Shown: positions 48,770-62,000 of the stretch, in pieces | Position numbering within the stretch: position 1 is the stretch's first letter | How the letters are laid out: every line of letters begins with the position of its first letter | Origin: Mytilus galloprovincialis | Taxonomy: Eukaryota > Mollusca > Bivalvia > Mytilida > Mytilidae | Length of the DNA: 64,000 bases | Assembly (NCBI RefSeq): GCF_965363235.1 | Contig: NC_134844.1 | Coordinates: 16,722,646 to 16,786,645, forward strand | Reading direction: 5' to 3' | The notes under the pieces: generated by a model | The model's input: only the letters and a program-made list of their open reading frames with translations | Told to the model about the DNA's origin: nothing | Database searches by the model: none | Made by a program: the position numbers and the translations under genes

Positions 48770-51700
48770 CATTATTGGTCATTTTCAGTATATTTTCTTT
48801 ACATACAATTTTGAAGTACTCGAAACATATTTGTTTTTCTATCCCATCGCATAGATGACTTTTTACGTATGTTGCACAAGTTTTCGGAAAGCTTTGGAGA
48901 ATAACATCTACAAACAGAAGCATCACCATAGTGGTTCTAACACTCATCAAAGATACTTCTCTCATATGACGTATGTTTTATCTGCATAGGGTAACAGTGG
49001 TGCTCTAATAACAAAAATAGATAGCCAAATCAAACACGAAGTCGAGGAGTGTTCAAACAAAATCTAACGGTGGTTTTCCTGCGAATATAAGTTCCTTAAA
49101 CATTGCTGTGTAATAATTGGAACTAAATATAGAAGAAAGAAGAACACATGTTAAAATTTTCTTTCGTGTATATTTTTTATATCAAACGTGAAGTCGTTTG
49201 GCTAAGCCTTATTTTCCTAACAAAAACAGAAATGAATCAAATGATTTCCACTTCCACGATTTTTTTAATGCTTTGATTCAAGGGTCTGCATCCAAAAGTA
49301 GTCATCACAAAACGTTGGAATGTAGTTTAAGATGAATTCTACTCGACTATTATGCAAGTGAGGGTTTTAACTAGAGTTTTAGCATCATTTTCTGCAAAAG
49401 GAAATGCCTGTACCAAGGAACATGACAGATGTTTCCACTCGTTTGATGTGTTTCAGCCTTTGATTTTGCCTCCTGTTTAGGGACTCTTTCCCGTGTATTT
49501 CTGTACCTTTGTTATTATACTTTTATCTTATTTTTGTACTTTTGGTGGATAAATTATGCATTTCTAATCACACTATACACTTTTTTTTTTATATAAATCG
49601 ATAGATAGTTATGAGCTATATTGGTTTTGATGCAATAATTTTATCATCCGTTTTGCTCAAAAGATCAAAAATTTAACAGTAAATATTACCGATCAAAACC
49701 ATAGGTACTGTTATTACACAATTTAACTGGGTTTTTATTATTAAATTCACATCAATAACTTTGAAATTCTACATATAGTTCGTTATTACTTTATTCAATA
49801 CTAGAAATCAATTAGTTTATTGTAAAATCTTAGATAACTCATTTTCAGGGCTAACATTAATTGGATTCTGTTATTTTGAATATGATATTCAAATGTACCG
49901 TAGGTTTGGTTAGTTGATGCTGCTTTCTTTACAGTTATATCCAGCACAGCCGGCTAGCAATTATTACAATGAATATTCATTCGTAGATATATATATATAT
50001 ATATTCTTGTTTAATTATTTTTAATTCCTTTGGTTATTCAAATCAATAAAAAGATTTGCATGTGCATTACTGTTAAATACTATGTTGGTAGGTGGGCTAA
50101 AGAGTTCCAATAAAAAGATCACTGGCCGGTCAACACTGATGTTGTGAGACTGGATCCTGCTAATTTAGATAGACAATGACTGTTACTTTTACTGCCAAGT
50201 GGTCAATGGGTCTTTGCGGACACTTTGATATCCTAAACAATCAAGAGCTTGTCCTCACGATTAGCTAAATATGCAAAACATGGCGTTAAAAACAAAAAAT
50301 CGATCAATCAAACATAATATATGAGTGTTCCTTTTAAAACCTGATGTACATCAAGTAAAGGAGAAAAGACAGCAACAAACGGAGAAATGAATGGACTAAC
50401 AACATATTTATAATATTAGTGGGTAATAGATATTTTTCCCATGGTGTCCGTTTGTCCGGTGATTTTTGTAAGCGAAATAATGTGTACAATTAAGGACAGA
50501 TTTTAATGTCAATTGTATCATGGAATTATTCCAGCATTGTCTAAGATCAGTTTGAAAATCAGTACTGATAATTTTTTTTTTTTCGTAATTAAGTCGAGCA
50601 CCATGGAATGTCTATTTGGCCGGTCGTTCGGTCATGTAAGAGGGTCAACGGTTGTTTTCAATAATTTAACTCCTCTTGTGAAATAGAAATTACATTGAAA
50701 ATTCCACTTTCCGCGATTTCTCGTCTTTGATTCATTTAAGATATTTATTTAGAAAAGGAGGAAAATGACGATGACGACGATGTTGATTTTGTAAATGACC
50801 CATGCAATAATAATTTATGAACAACTATGGTTTATGAAAATCAGTCATGCTTATTACACACACACATTCGTACCACTGTAAATATTCTATAGATTATCTG
50901 ATATCAGCATTAATCTGTCAATATTTTTATTCAACTGCTAATTCTGCAAATTCTTCTATGTTTGAGTTTTCCTCGGAGTTCAGTATTTTGTTATTTTACC
51001 TTCAATGTATTATCTATGTTCCTTAACGTGTCTATAGCATGCAATTTTTATGTGGAGATTGTAGTGATAGATAAAATGATAGTGTTCGTTTATGGCATGA
51101 GCTTCTACTAAGATTTTATATTGATAATACTAATACATGTAAACGTATGTCAAAAAAGTCAACATGCTAACGGTGATAATTATGTCTTGCTATTTAGACC
51201 TTAGTAACCAAAATCGTCAATATTGTGTTATACTGTACTTTTTTAGGACTTGTATTCTCATTTTAAAGTAGAGTCATTAAGTTAGTTATTGTTAATTATC
51301 CGTAAATCACTTTAAATTAAGACAAGGGCAACATATAGGTTTCTTGTAGAATATGCATTAAAAATCGCTGCAACTATCACTCATCTGGAAAAGGAGACAG
51401 ACTCTGTTTGTTCCCTCAGAAGACAACGTAAATATATTGACACAAATTGACGTAAAAACATGCTTGTATACACGTCAATTATTTTTTTAATAATTGCGTG
51501 TTCCTGTTGCACTTAAAATGCTTTTTTTAAAGAATCAACCATTATATTTACAGTGTTAAAACATCTGCTTGTCTAAAGGATATATAAATAGGTAACATAG
51601 TTATCAATGATGTTATTTAAGATTAACAGTTAATTGTCGTCATGTCGTAATTATATTTTTACTTTAAAGCAATTTCATTACTTACCAAACAACCAAGTTT

Positions 51701-51995
51701 TATATAAAGTGTTGAAATGCTATAAAAATATAATCGACTTCAATTAAAATGTCAATTATGAAATATAGTGTCGGTAAAGATGTAAATCGATAAATTCATT
51801 TAAGAAAAGAACTGAGTACAGTACGAAAGAACACCGTTCGCAAAACATGTCATTAAGGGAATAAAGGAAAAATGGAAAGAAAATAAAAACAAATTGTTCT
51901 TTCTTAACTTAGGTGTTTTGAAATGTGTATGTTTAATGTAGTGATTTGTGAAAAATATTGATAGTTTAGCTTTTGATTCGTAATTGCCAACAATA
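48770..51995. repeat. Non-coding tandem duplication, unit 2
   Basis: Second copy of 45170-48745, with the landmarks in the same order and spacing. It has its own insertion of repeat R3 near 49370-49535 and an AT dinucleotide tract near 49988-50003. No open frame is shared by the two units. Confidence 0.8.
49370..49535 (+). repeat. Dispersed repeat R3 inserted in duplication unit 2
   Basis: Contains ggaaatgcctgtaccaagga, ttgattttgcctcctgttta and gggactctttcccgtgta. Absent from the matching place in unit 1 (about 45670). Confidence 0.6.
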
Positions 51996-53104
51996 TATAG
52001 TGAATAATAAAGAACTCCACCTGCTTTTCCTTCTTTAGTATAGTAGTTAAACGTATTAATGAGTATTGAATAGTGTTTGTGTGGGTAGGTGCTAGTAATA
52101 TCTATTTACAATAGATATCATAAAAATGCAATCATACCGTGCATGCTGTAAGGTTTGTGCAGGATAAAAACATTCCATCATCTACGCAGTCAAGTGTCGT
52201 GAAATGTTCATTAGTGCGAACTTTCGCCGTCTAGTCCGATAATTTTATTTTAGACTTCACTATACTTGAAAAGATAGCTGTTTTGAAATAGTAATTTCTT
52301 GGGCCAAAAATATTGTGTGCTTTACTATTGTACTGTTTAAATGACCCTTATTGTGGAATTTGTTGGTTTTCAGTTCGAATGGTTCGAGTTCATTAACTCT
52401 TTTGTAGAATACACATAATTGTATGTTACCTACTCGTTGGTATAGTAGTATAATGTTAAGAAACCTTATCATAATATTGATACTTCATGCAATTATGTAA
52501 TCGTTGATGACATAGCGAGCTTCTTTTTTTACTGGCTCTGTTTTATCTATATTTCCCTTGGTATAGGGATCTCATATGGCGACGCTACATTCCTCTCTTC
52601 CACGGTCTTACTAGTGCGTTAACAACATTGCTTTTTGTTTGTTTTCTTTAAGTTTCTACTAAACTTCGCATGTGCTAAGTTTGCAACGACTACAATGTTA
52701 TGAACATGAAGGTTCCAGTTTAGGTACGTGCATAGTTATACTCCACAAGCAGCAAAAGAACATTCAAATTACATTATTTAACAACATTCAATGAAAGTGT
52801 ACTTCAGCTTGATGTGTTAACTTTATCAATCAAATGCAAAATAATAAAATTCGAAGCTGTAATATATATATATAAAGACACCTCTACAAACAAAATATCA
52901 AAGCCAAATTGATATAAGTAGCCAAATGTTACTTATTATTTTTTTGTACGAACTCTAATGTCAGATGATTCGTCCCCATTTACTTAAAAACCTAATATTT
53001 ATAATTTACCGTGGCTTTCAAAACCCTAAATCGCAATTCCTTAAATATTTTCTGAAATTTTGTTCCTTTAGAGGATGTCATATCAATAAGAAAATGTGTA
53101 GACA

Positions 53105-53215
53105 GTTTTGTTTAGGGGCAAGCTGAAACTCGCTGTGTTGGAAACCTACTAGTGGCCTTGGGTTGTTTTCTGCTCATTAGTCGGGTTGTTGTCTCAAAAT
53201 TTGACGTGCGGTTAA
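53105..53215 (+). repeat. Dispersed repeat R4 fragment
   Basis: ggggcaagctgaaactcgct, tactagtggccttgggttgt and tagtcgggttgttgtctc. It resembles 6545-6630. Confidence 0.5.
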
Positions 53216-54587
53216 GACAAGCAATGGATCAACCTTCTACACAACCATATTATTTTTACCATTTCTGTTGGATGTTGAAACACCAAAAAAAACCTTTATT
53301 TAAAAGTCATGATGTATGGCCAGTGTGTATCTTTATGCTGTTTGTCTTTCGATTAAATTTTTTCAGAGGAGTTGTGAGTTTATTGGTTGATGTTTTCGTA
53401 TACTTTTAGCTATTTAATTTCATATTTCTTGTTTTTGCAAAAGTATCTTTTTATAAAGTTCGACGACTTTGTGTCGTGGAAAACGTCAACAAGACGATAT
53501 GATCTTAGGTTGCGTAATTCCATTAAAAATATGTAATACACTTCGTACCTACACAAGAAATTTAGAAACCTAATAGCAATCAGTTACCATATTGATTCGC
53601 ACTTGAATAGTAAGCGCATCGTTACATACCATTTACTTCTCTGAAACAAATGATTAATTTGTGCATTTATATTCTTTTGTCATGTCTAAGTGAGATAAAA
53701 CACTGAGTGCACTCGATTATTACTTCATAAATATTAGATTTTAATTATTGATTCCATTTTATTACTTCTATTACAAGTAATTGCTTATTAAGAAGCAAAC
53801 TTAGCATGTGATGTTGATATTGTTATACAAGAAGCTGATTACGTAAAAGTAAAGGAGAAACCATAGTTCAGTCTTCGGAAAAGCTATGTGTTGAAGTACA
53901 AAATACGCGATCCCATATTAGTACGTCAAGCTTAATGTCCTCTTAAATGGTTATATAAACTGATTTTGCTTGTCCTAACTGTAATATTGCTGCTGAATGT
54001 TCAACACAGTTCTGTTTACAAAATTTTATTTCAATTAATCCGATTCAACCATCATATTTACTCAAGTAAAATAATTTTATTTTGACATTATGCAAAATAA
54101 TTTCAGAAATAGTTCTATGCGTCGTTAATTTATAAAAGTTGTATGCTCTTCCTAATGCAGAATGATTTCTACTGTGACTTTGATGATATAATATGTAAAC
54201 ATGTAACGGTGCAGAGAAATGTACTGCATGCAATTGATTTAAACAAGGATAAGCATTTTGTTATTTGGAAGCAAAGTATTTTGAGCATCATAAACCTTGA
54301 TGTGGTGTAAAAGTTACTATCGGTAGATAATCTAATTGAATCGTTGTGGGTTTTTTTTTTTTTTATATAAAATTGAATTGAAGTCGTCGAGAAATAATAG
54401 CATGCTTGATAAATGACGTCAATTCATACATTTGATTCATTATAAATTGTTGACAGGTTTTCTAAAAATCGCAGGTTAACCAAAGATTAACTGTTCCCGT
54501 GCACTATTATCAAATATGTATATGCATGTAATATTTGCTACATGACGTTAAACTAAACCAACCATCCATCTATCTTTGTTTACACGC

Positions 54588-54785
54588 ATCGTTGTAAATA
54601 TAATGGAATTTGATATGACTGTCATGCAAGTAATAGGTTCAATTTCTACATTTGAAAATGCTTGTACCAAGTCAGTAATATGACAGTTGTCCATTCGTTT
54701 GATCATTTGATTTTGCCATTTGATTAGGGACTTTCCGTTCTGAATTTTCCTCAGAGTTCAGTAATTTTGTGATTTTATTTTTTAC
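54588..54785 (+). repeat. Dispersed repeat R3
   Basis: cacgcatcgttgtaaatata, ttgattttgccatttgatta, gggactttccgttctgaatt and cagagttcagtaattttgtg, in the same order as 11570-11910. Confidence 0.7.
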
Positions 54786-55794
54786 ATATATCACTGGTAC
54801 ATCTGTTCCAAAATTATCGAGTTCGATGCATTTCCTTCAAAAACTCTGGTTTTAGTGTACGTCATTTGTGCGTTTAGGGGCGTCGTCACTTCCATTCTAA
54901 TGTTCAGGGAGTGGTTGGAAAACTATAAGTCTACATTTTACAAATTATTCGGCAAATTGAATTCTCAAAATTGATCATCAGCACTGCTGTCATTAGGGAA
55001 TTGTCATTAAGTACATATAGAACAACCGTTATTTCTGTTTATTCTGCACAAAGACGATCACTAAGACGCTTAAATAACGTTAATATTGCAGGGATACAGG
55101 CGAGGCCCTCTATCTGGTTAATGACGTCATAAAGGCCTGCATAATTGTCGAGTTTTGTCCGGTGACGGATGAACTCGAAAGTGGTCTATTAACTAAGCAG
55201 CGTTACGTATTTTAAACTTATTATTGTTCTGAGTTGTGATCGATACAACTGATAACTTGTTGTTTGTCAACTTTGTGAGTAATGCACTTTTATATTTGCA
55301 TTGCCCCATATATGTTCATTTATTTTCTTATAAATAAAAAATCAACAATGTATTCAGTGTACTGTTTCTATGCTTGAAATGCTTCTAAGCCTTTATAAAT
55401 CTCTAAATGGGTGTTCTTTTCTATACATGTTAATGATAATGTTTTCAAACCATTCTTGTATTACTACAAGGACGTTTAGATCATATATAATTAAATCTTG
55501 GACACCCAGTTAGATACTCATTAATCATACTACTAAACAAATGTCCTTTGTTATCGATGAGGACAAATATTAAAATCATATCTTTTTCATCTTTTAAATT
55601 TCCTTTCTCGATTGTTAGTTTTACTTTCACCAATAATGATAGTTCATATCCCTTTCATTAACAATGATGATTCGTTCCAGGTGGAGTTTATTTTTTTTTA
55701 GTTTCTCCACTTTACCTGAGTTTACGTTAATATTTAAGTGTCATAGGAATACTTCAGTTCATTGAATAACATGTATTCATTTAAAAGAGAGAAG

Positions 55795-55920
55795 AAAGAT
55801 ACTAAAGGGATATTCAAACTCATCATCCAAAAACAAACGGACAATGTCTCGGCAACAAAAAAAAAAACACTCACAAAACACAAACAACAGTACACAATAG
55901 CACATCATACAAAAGCCGGT
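55795..55920 (-). mobile_element. Retroelement tail-like fragment
   Basis: ctaaagggatattcaaactc, aaaaacaaacggacaatgtc and aacaacagtacacaatagca resemble the reverse of the tail at 14180-14340. Diverged; a fossil fragment. Confidence 0.4.
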
Positions 55921-56011
55921 GTCCTATAGCCATTCTTCCCCCTGTGAATCCCCCCCACATCAAGATCAGTCCTATTTTCACGCAAGAAGCACGATAGGCT
56001 ATTTTTATATA

Positions 56012-56060
56012 GCGGATGTGTTCAAGTGGTCTAGAGCGCTGGACAGTTCAAATTCCGTTT
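56012..56060 (+). repeat. tRNA-like SINE head fragment
   Basis: gtgttcaagtggtctagagc, then gctggacagttcaaattccg, has an A-box-like part and a poor B box too close by for a tRNA. Confidence 0.3.
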
Positions 56061-56144
56061 AATAATCCCTGCATAACAATCTAATTCTAACACTGTATGT
56101 TTTTTTTTTTCAGACTTATATATAAAGTGAAATGTATATTGTGT

Positions 56145-56160
56145 GGGGGGGGGGGGGGGG
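56145..56160 (+). repeat. Poly(G) run of 16
   Basis: An unbroken run of 16 G in an AT-rich setting. Its length may be unstable or mis-assembled. Confidence 0.8.
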
Positions 56161-56848
56161 TGGACGTGTCTATATGTATACGTATTGCCAAATTTTTGCG
56201 GGGGAAGAATGGCAATATCCAAATTTTCTCCGATGTATTCTATAATTTTAATGTAAAACAAAGCTGTATATAGAAATGTCCTCATAAAGACTAACAAGGT
56301 TAAATTATGAACTTAATTCCAGAACGATTAATTAACAGGGCCGTAACTACCTATGAGGCAGGGGAGGCAGTTTACTGCCCTGAATTTACTACAACATTTT
56401 TTTTGAAGTAATAAAATGAAATATTGACAATATGTCCACGAAGAATTTGAATTTATATTATAAACAACACAAGTTTACAGTTTTAACAGTGTTATCATGA
56501 TACGTGATATATGTCATTTTCCGGATTTTTGATCGATAGTGAAACGTTTCAGTATTTGTTTGTTTTTTTTTTTTTTTTTTTTTTTTGTTCGTGTGGCCGT
56601 CCGTCTGTTATTCAGTATTCGTACGAGCACACATATTAAACTTTGCTTTTCGATAATTTTGAATAAAACAGAACTGTTCACATTTATTTAGGGACTCAAT
56701 TAAGCATAGGAAGTTCCCTTTGTATTGTGAATCTTTAATAATATCGGAAATTCGTTACCAGCTGACATTTTTTTTTACATTTCCCGATCGTACGAGAACA
56801 TTATTGTCAATGCCTTAATTAGTAGTCAAACACTCCCATTTGTTGTAG

Positions 56849-56894
56849 CAGGGACTTTCTATACTAAGTATATAACTAGTACAGAAAGTCCCTG
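56849..56894. mobile_element. 46-bp micro inverted-repeat element
   Basis: Arms CAGGGACTTTCTATAC and GTACAGAAAGTCCCTG pair at 15 of 16 positions. The element is flanked by the 7-base direct repeat GTTGTAG (56842-56848 and 56895-56901). CAGGG ends and a 7-8 bp target duplication are hAT-like. Confidence 0.65.
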
Positions 56895-57108
56895 GTTGTA
56901 GTTATATGTTTTTTTTTTAACTTACCAGTTTGATTTCTAACAAAAAGATGTTTAAATACAAATAATAATTGTTTGCAAAAAAATTGCTTCCAGGATCCAG
57001 CAAAACTGATGTTTCTTAAAGAAAGGAAATCGAAGGAAAACGGGTCATTTTAGCTAGATTTTATTGAGAAAAACATCCGCGGTCACAATGTATTTAATGT
57101 TAATAATT

Positions 57109-57170
57109 AAAGGTCAAAGTACGGCCTTCAAGACGGAGCATTGGCTCACCCCGAACAGCAATCTCAGATT
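57109..57170 (+). repeat. Mytilid dispersed repeat R2, internal fragment
   Basis: aaaggtcaaagtacggcctt and gagcattggctcaccccgaa match the middle of 30191-30510. Confidence 0.6.
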
Positions 57171-57548
57171 GTTTTTGCATAAAAATTGCTTCCAGGTTCA
57201 AGCAATACTGATGTTTCTTTTTTTTTTTTTTTTTTTTTTTAAACGATAAATCTTTTATTGCACACTTCTCTGCTGTTTAACAAATTACTCGACTCACAGC
57301 ATTCAGCCGGGTATCCCTGTGAATTAGTTACTGTTTAACCAGGGAGATTATACAGTGAATTTATATTTATATATATATATATATATGAATTATGATTAGT
57401 TATTATAAATACAATACATTGATTTTAACAATTTGTCAAAGTTCTTAGTTTTGTGGAGGTCATCATAATGTAACGTAAATACGGAAGTTGTACTATTCAT
57501 TGTCCGATGTTGGTTATAATTTAATCATTGACCCTTAACCTTGATCAA

Positions 57549-57969
57549 AATAGAATGAAATTCAAAACAGTGTGGCTCTGGCCATTGATTGACACATTAA
57601 ATTCATCCATTGACTGGGACAATTTACGTGAACGTTTGTCTGTAACGACCACTGTTCACGACGTACCTACGATAGACATTTAAACTGTGGGGTCACCAAA
57701 GATTTCTTAACGCCTTTAATTATAAAATAATTCGAAAAATTAATCAGGAATAACCTTTATGCTTTGATTTATATAATTGATATAAATCATAACATCGTGT
57801 TTTTTCTGATTAAACCTTTGGTGACCCCATAGTTTAAGTGTCTTTAAAAAGTACATAGTGAGCAGTGGTCGTTACATACAAACGTTCACCTAAATTGTCC
57901 CAGTCAATGGATGAATTTAATGTGTCATTCAATGGCCACAGCCACACTGTTTTGAATTTCATTCTATTC
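57549..57969. mobile_element. 420-bp palindromic foldback element
   Basis: Arms of about 160-170 bases: tagaatgaaattcaaaacag pairs with ctgttttgaatttcattcta; ttcatccattgactgggaca with tgtcccagtcaatggatgaa; tggggtcaccaaag with ctttggtgacccca. The centre is AT-rich. No coding potential, so probably a palindromic MITE. Confidence 0.85.
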
Positions 57970-58070
57970 CCATGAAAATTGAGATGTTTCTTAAAGTAAG
58001 GAAATAGAATGAAAAAGGGTCCTGATGAAGGTAAATCCAGAAAAGCACTTCGGACGCAATAACGGCCCTG

Positions 58071-60707
58071 ATTAATAACATATAAATATAAGGAAACAGT
58101 TATTGTTGTTCAAAATTAATACTCGCACATCTTGTTTCAGCGTTATTTTTGTTTGACAAATTTATTATTAAAAAAAATAACGTTTTAAAATACCTTTTAT
58201 ATTTTTCTCTTTTAACACTGAAGTTGCCAATCTAAAGTTTGCACTGTTTGTTGTGTTTTTCAGTGAAATCTATGTGGATTAACATCAGCGGACTAAAGAT
58301 AAAATGTATTATCAGAAAACGCATAACTATGTCTGAGATAAATATTTTAAGGTTTAAATCAAAATTATACTAGTACAAAGCACTAATGGTGTATATAAGT
58401 CCAATATCGTGATATTTGTCGTTTACTGCATACAATATAACCATTGTATAAGTTTGTTTTTTTAAAAAAGACATGTCAAATTTTCCCATTTCTTACAAAA
58501 ACTTCCTTTAAATAGATGTTGTAACTATAAGGTAACATTTATGTCAGAAGGCAAATAATGGTTTATTCCTTTTTAAACAGTTGTATTATTAAAATATAAT
58601 GGGCGTGTTCAATATCTCAATTTTGACACTTCTCTTCTAAAAATTACATCACCAAACAATGTGTGAAAAAATCTTTTTCCACAATAAAGGACTATTTATA
58701 CTGTGCAATTTCTCTGCAGTGAGAAAACTTTTAAATATATGTATATACATATTTCTCATAATTATACAACTTTCCGTTGAAAAAAAAAATAAATATCAAC
58801 CTTCAAGTACTCTTAAAAGTATTTGTATAAGTGTAGAAATTCAATAAACAGATGCATTCAAGGAGTGTATATCAAACACGTTAAACACCATTTAAAGAAT
58901 TTAAGTAGATAACAAGTATAAGTTGAGTTTATTATACTGCACTGAGTAAAGATACGGTAACAAGTTGTTAAATATTTGTTTATGGTCACAGCATATGGAG
59001 TAAAGAACTGATTTATGAAAAGGTGTTTATTCAAACTCTAAAATATAACATTTAAATTGTACACAATAGTGCATAGTATTTGACAAGAGCAATCCAAATT
59101 TATAACTGTATCTATACCACATGCATCACGAAGGAGAGTAAGGAGATTTATTTTCTTTAATTTTTGGGGCGAATTAAACTCCTCCCGAGCAGTTTATTAT
59201 TTTATATAAGCAACGTGTGGTTGGTCTGATTTCAAATCTTCATTGGTGAAAATTCTATTATGACGTGAATTTAGTTCTTCCCTCTGAGAAACAAATTCCA
59301 CCACTATATCTCTTGCGAATACCTAAATTCTAATTTAATTAAATTGAACATTTAAATGTCTCGAGTGGAGAAATATCGCATCACACTGTAGTTGTTAATT
59401 ATATATCTTATATTACGGGACAAATAGAGATTGCTAACACATACTGCCTTGTTATGATATGTAACAGTTTTAATTTATGACTTATCAGTTTTATTCTTTA
59501 TAGCATGGTTAAAACTGCCTCATGGTAGTTACCGGGATGTCAGGTCTTTGAGTTGTTTAATATTAATGATTGTAAGACAGATACATGTAAAATCGAGAAC
59601 GTTCAATTGTGAAGTTTCCATGTCTATTCAGCAACATTCCAGCAATCTTTTGACTTATGAGTTGGAATGTTCCTTGGTATCTCTCATCTATCTTTTATAA
59701 TGCTTACAATTCATTTTATGGTTTCTGGCTGTATGGATTCAAATGAATTCAATCCTCAAAACCATAAAATTTTAATAGAGAAAAAAAGTACTCATTTGAG
59801 AAGCAACCTCAAACAGATCGAAAGAAATGCGAAACAGCAAAATGTCATGTGTTCTTTTTCATCCGCTGTTTGTAAGCAGTATAAATCAAATTGATGGGTA
59901 TTAAACATGATTACATTTGTCATGTGTTATTTCTCTTTTTCTCTTTGAAAGTAGTATAAAGCAAATCGATGGGTATTAAACATAATTTGCATTGGCTTTG
60001 TAAAAGTACATGGAAACTTGGCATGACAATAATGCCGAATTTCTGCTTCATGTTGTGTAGATGACAACTGATAGATCGCCTAGCTTGCTACAGTATGCCC
60101 TCTCGAATAAATAAACATATTTTAAATTTCAACTAAATAAAAGTTGCGATAATGATTTATTTTGTAACATATTTAAATGGTACATAATTTGTTATTTTGA
60201 AGTAAACACGAAGTTTTTAAATGTCATATGACTATCACAGGAAAAATTTAAAGAATCGCAGGTCATCGTGTTTTAAATGAATCGTTAAAAGGTTCCTATT
60301 TTACAACTTTATTTTGAAAATCTCTATCGCCTATGCTTTGAAAATTTTGGGTTTTCTAATTTCTTTGAATATTGGCATTGATATGGGTACAAAACAACTG
60401 ATATCAGAAAATTATTTGACTTTCAAGCACCTCGTTTATTACTGCGCAAACGTTTTTACCATTTCTGTGAATCCATTTACCCTTAACAATAAATGTGTAA
60501 AGAGTTTAAAAATAGTTTGTTTCGTGCAGCTTTCTCCTTGTATCTGTAAATGGCATTGCTTAACAAATGACTGATATTCATTTTCATTGAAAGGACCAAG
60601 TTTATAAATAAACTTTATTGCGCATTATTGAAACCTTTCGATATTATAAATTCGTTGGACAAAAAAAACCCAAAAGGATCTTTTAAATAGAAAATCATCA
60701 AACGGCA
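58071..60707. other. Gene-free region
   Basis: AT-rich and without a supported exon or recognised repeat. A short duplicated stretch, 'agtataaa-caaat-gatgggtattaaacat', occurs twice, near 59878-59910 and 59952-59985. Confidence 0.4.
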
Positions 60708-61309
60708 AAAGGAGTAGGTCCGGTAATACCCTAGTCCCACTAGGCCACGATCGCACTACGATCTGTGAAAAAAATGCAAATTTTGATGATCGTGGTACGA
60801 TCGTGTAGGTCGCAGTAAGGTCGTACCACGGTCGTGGTGAGGTCTTCAAGATCGTGAAGAGCGTGACCAACTTTGAACATGTTCAAAACAATCGTGGTGC
60901 GGTCGTGGCGAAATTAGGTCGTAGTAGAAGCGTTGTGAGAGCGCACTAAGATCGTAGGAAGATCGCAAAGGTCGCTGTACAATCGTAGCGAGAGCGTAGC
61001 GAAAGCGTGATTCTATTCGGAGAGATTGCGCTACGATCTCACAGCGACGTTATCACGACCTTACGACGACCATCACGTTCTCACCGCGACCCAACTACGC
61101 TTCCACTACGACTTTACCACGCTGTTCACGACCATAACTTACGATTCTAGCACGCCCTTGCCGTCCTTATCACGCTCTTCTCACGACCTTACTACGTTCA
61201 CACTACGACCATCGTTTTTATTGTCATTTTCACATAAAATATATAAAAAACTCCCTAGATTTTGTTTGTTTGAATGTATTTATCCATTTGCTCTAACGGC
61301 TCAACCATG

Positions 61310-61525
61310 CTTCTCGTTTTTATATAGAATAGACCGTTGGTTTTTCCCGTTTAAATGGTTTAAAATTAGTATTTTTTGGGCCCTTTATAGCGTGCTGTTC
61401 GGTGTGAGCCAAGGCTCCGCATTGAAGGCCGTACCTTAGCCTATAATGGTTTACTTTTATAGATGTTTACGTTGATGGAGAGTTGTCTCATTGGCACTCA
61501 TACCACATCTTTCTACATATATTGA
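61310..61525 (-). repeat. Mytilid dispersed repeat R2, reverse, nested
   Basis: tgggccctttatagcgtgct, gttcggtgtgagccaaggct, aaggccgtaccttagcctat and gagttgtctcattggcactc. It is nested inside the element at 60727-62503. Confidence 0.75.
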
Positions 61526-61574
61526 CACATCTGTGTCATCTCTGCTATCGTTCTCTAAAATATCGTCATTTGAG

Positions 61575-62000
61575 CTTTATGGACCAGCAATAGGTTGTAA
61601 TTTAGGTTTGATTGGTCGTTCCGACATCTCTTGATGACAAGTATTATACTACTTATGTGTAAAGTATCAGTTTAATTGAAGTCTGGAGCTGGCATGTCAG
61701 TTAACTGCTAGTAGTCTGTTGTTATTTATGTATTATTGTCATTTTGTTTATTTTCTTTAGTCACATCTTCTGACATCAGACTCGGACTTCTCTTGAACTG
61801 AATTTTAATGTGCGTATTGTTCTGCGTTTACTTTTCGTCATTGGCTAGAGGTATAGGGTGAGGGTTGAGATCTCTCAAACATGTTTAACCCCACTATTTT
61901 TGCGCCTGTCAGGAGCCTCTGGCCTTTGTTAGTCTTGTACTATTTTTTATTTTAGTTTTTTGTGTACTATTTGGAGTTTAGTATGGCGTTCATACTTTGC
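61575..62000 (+). repeat. Dispersed repeat R4, nested
   Basis: ctggcatgtcagttaactgc, tagtagtctgttgttattta, ttctgacatcagactcggac, caggagcctctggcctttgt. I recognise this as a common mussel repeat. A short match to its start is at 15415-15450. Confidence 0.65.

Larger units (their letters stand above)
51996..56335. other. Gene-free region
   Basis: No supported exon. Repeats seen: an R4 fragment at 53105-53215, R3 at 54588-54785, a retroelement-tail-like fragment at 55795-55920, a tRNA-like A box near 56020 and a 16-base G run at 56145-56160. Confidence 0.4.
56336..58070. mobile_element. Candidate hAT-like non-autonomous element, composite
   Basis: Starts CAGGGCCGTAACTAC and ends with the complement of CAGGGCCGTTATTGC, giving inverted ends that match at 12 of 15 bases and open with the CAGGG typical of hAT elements. 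Flanks are attaattaa and attaataac, only an imperfect 8-bp duplication. Inside are the 46-bp element at 56849, an R2 fragment, and the palindrome at 57549. There is no transposase frame. Confidence 0.4.

Noticed and set aside
61026-61439. Open frame of 137 codons
   Set aside because: It runs through the motif-built arm of the inner element and into a reverse R2 repeat. Its Thr/Leu/Arg pattern is a product of the short DNA motif.
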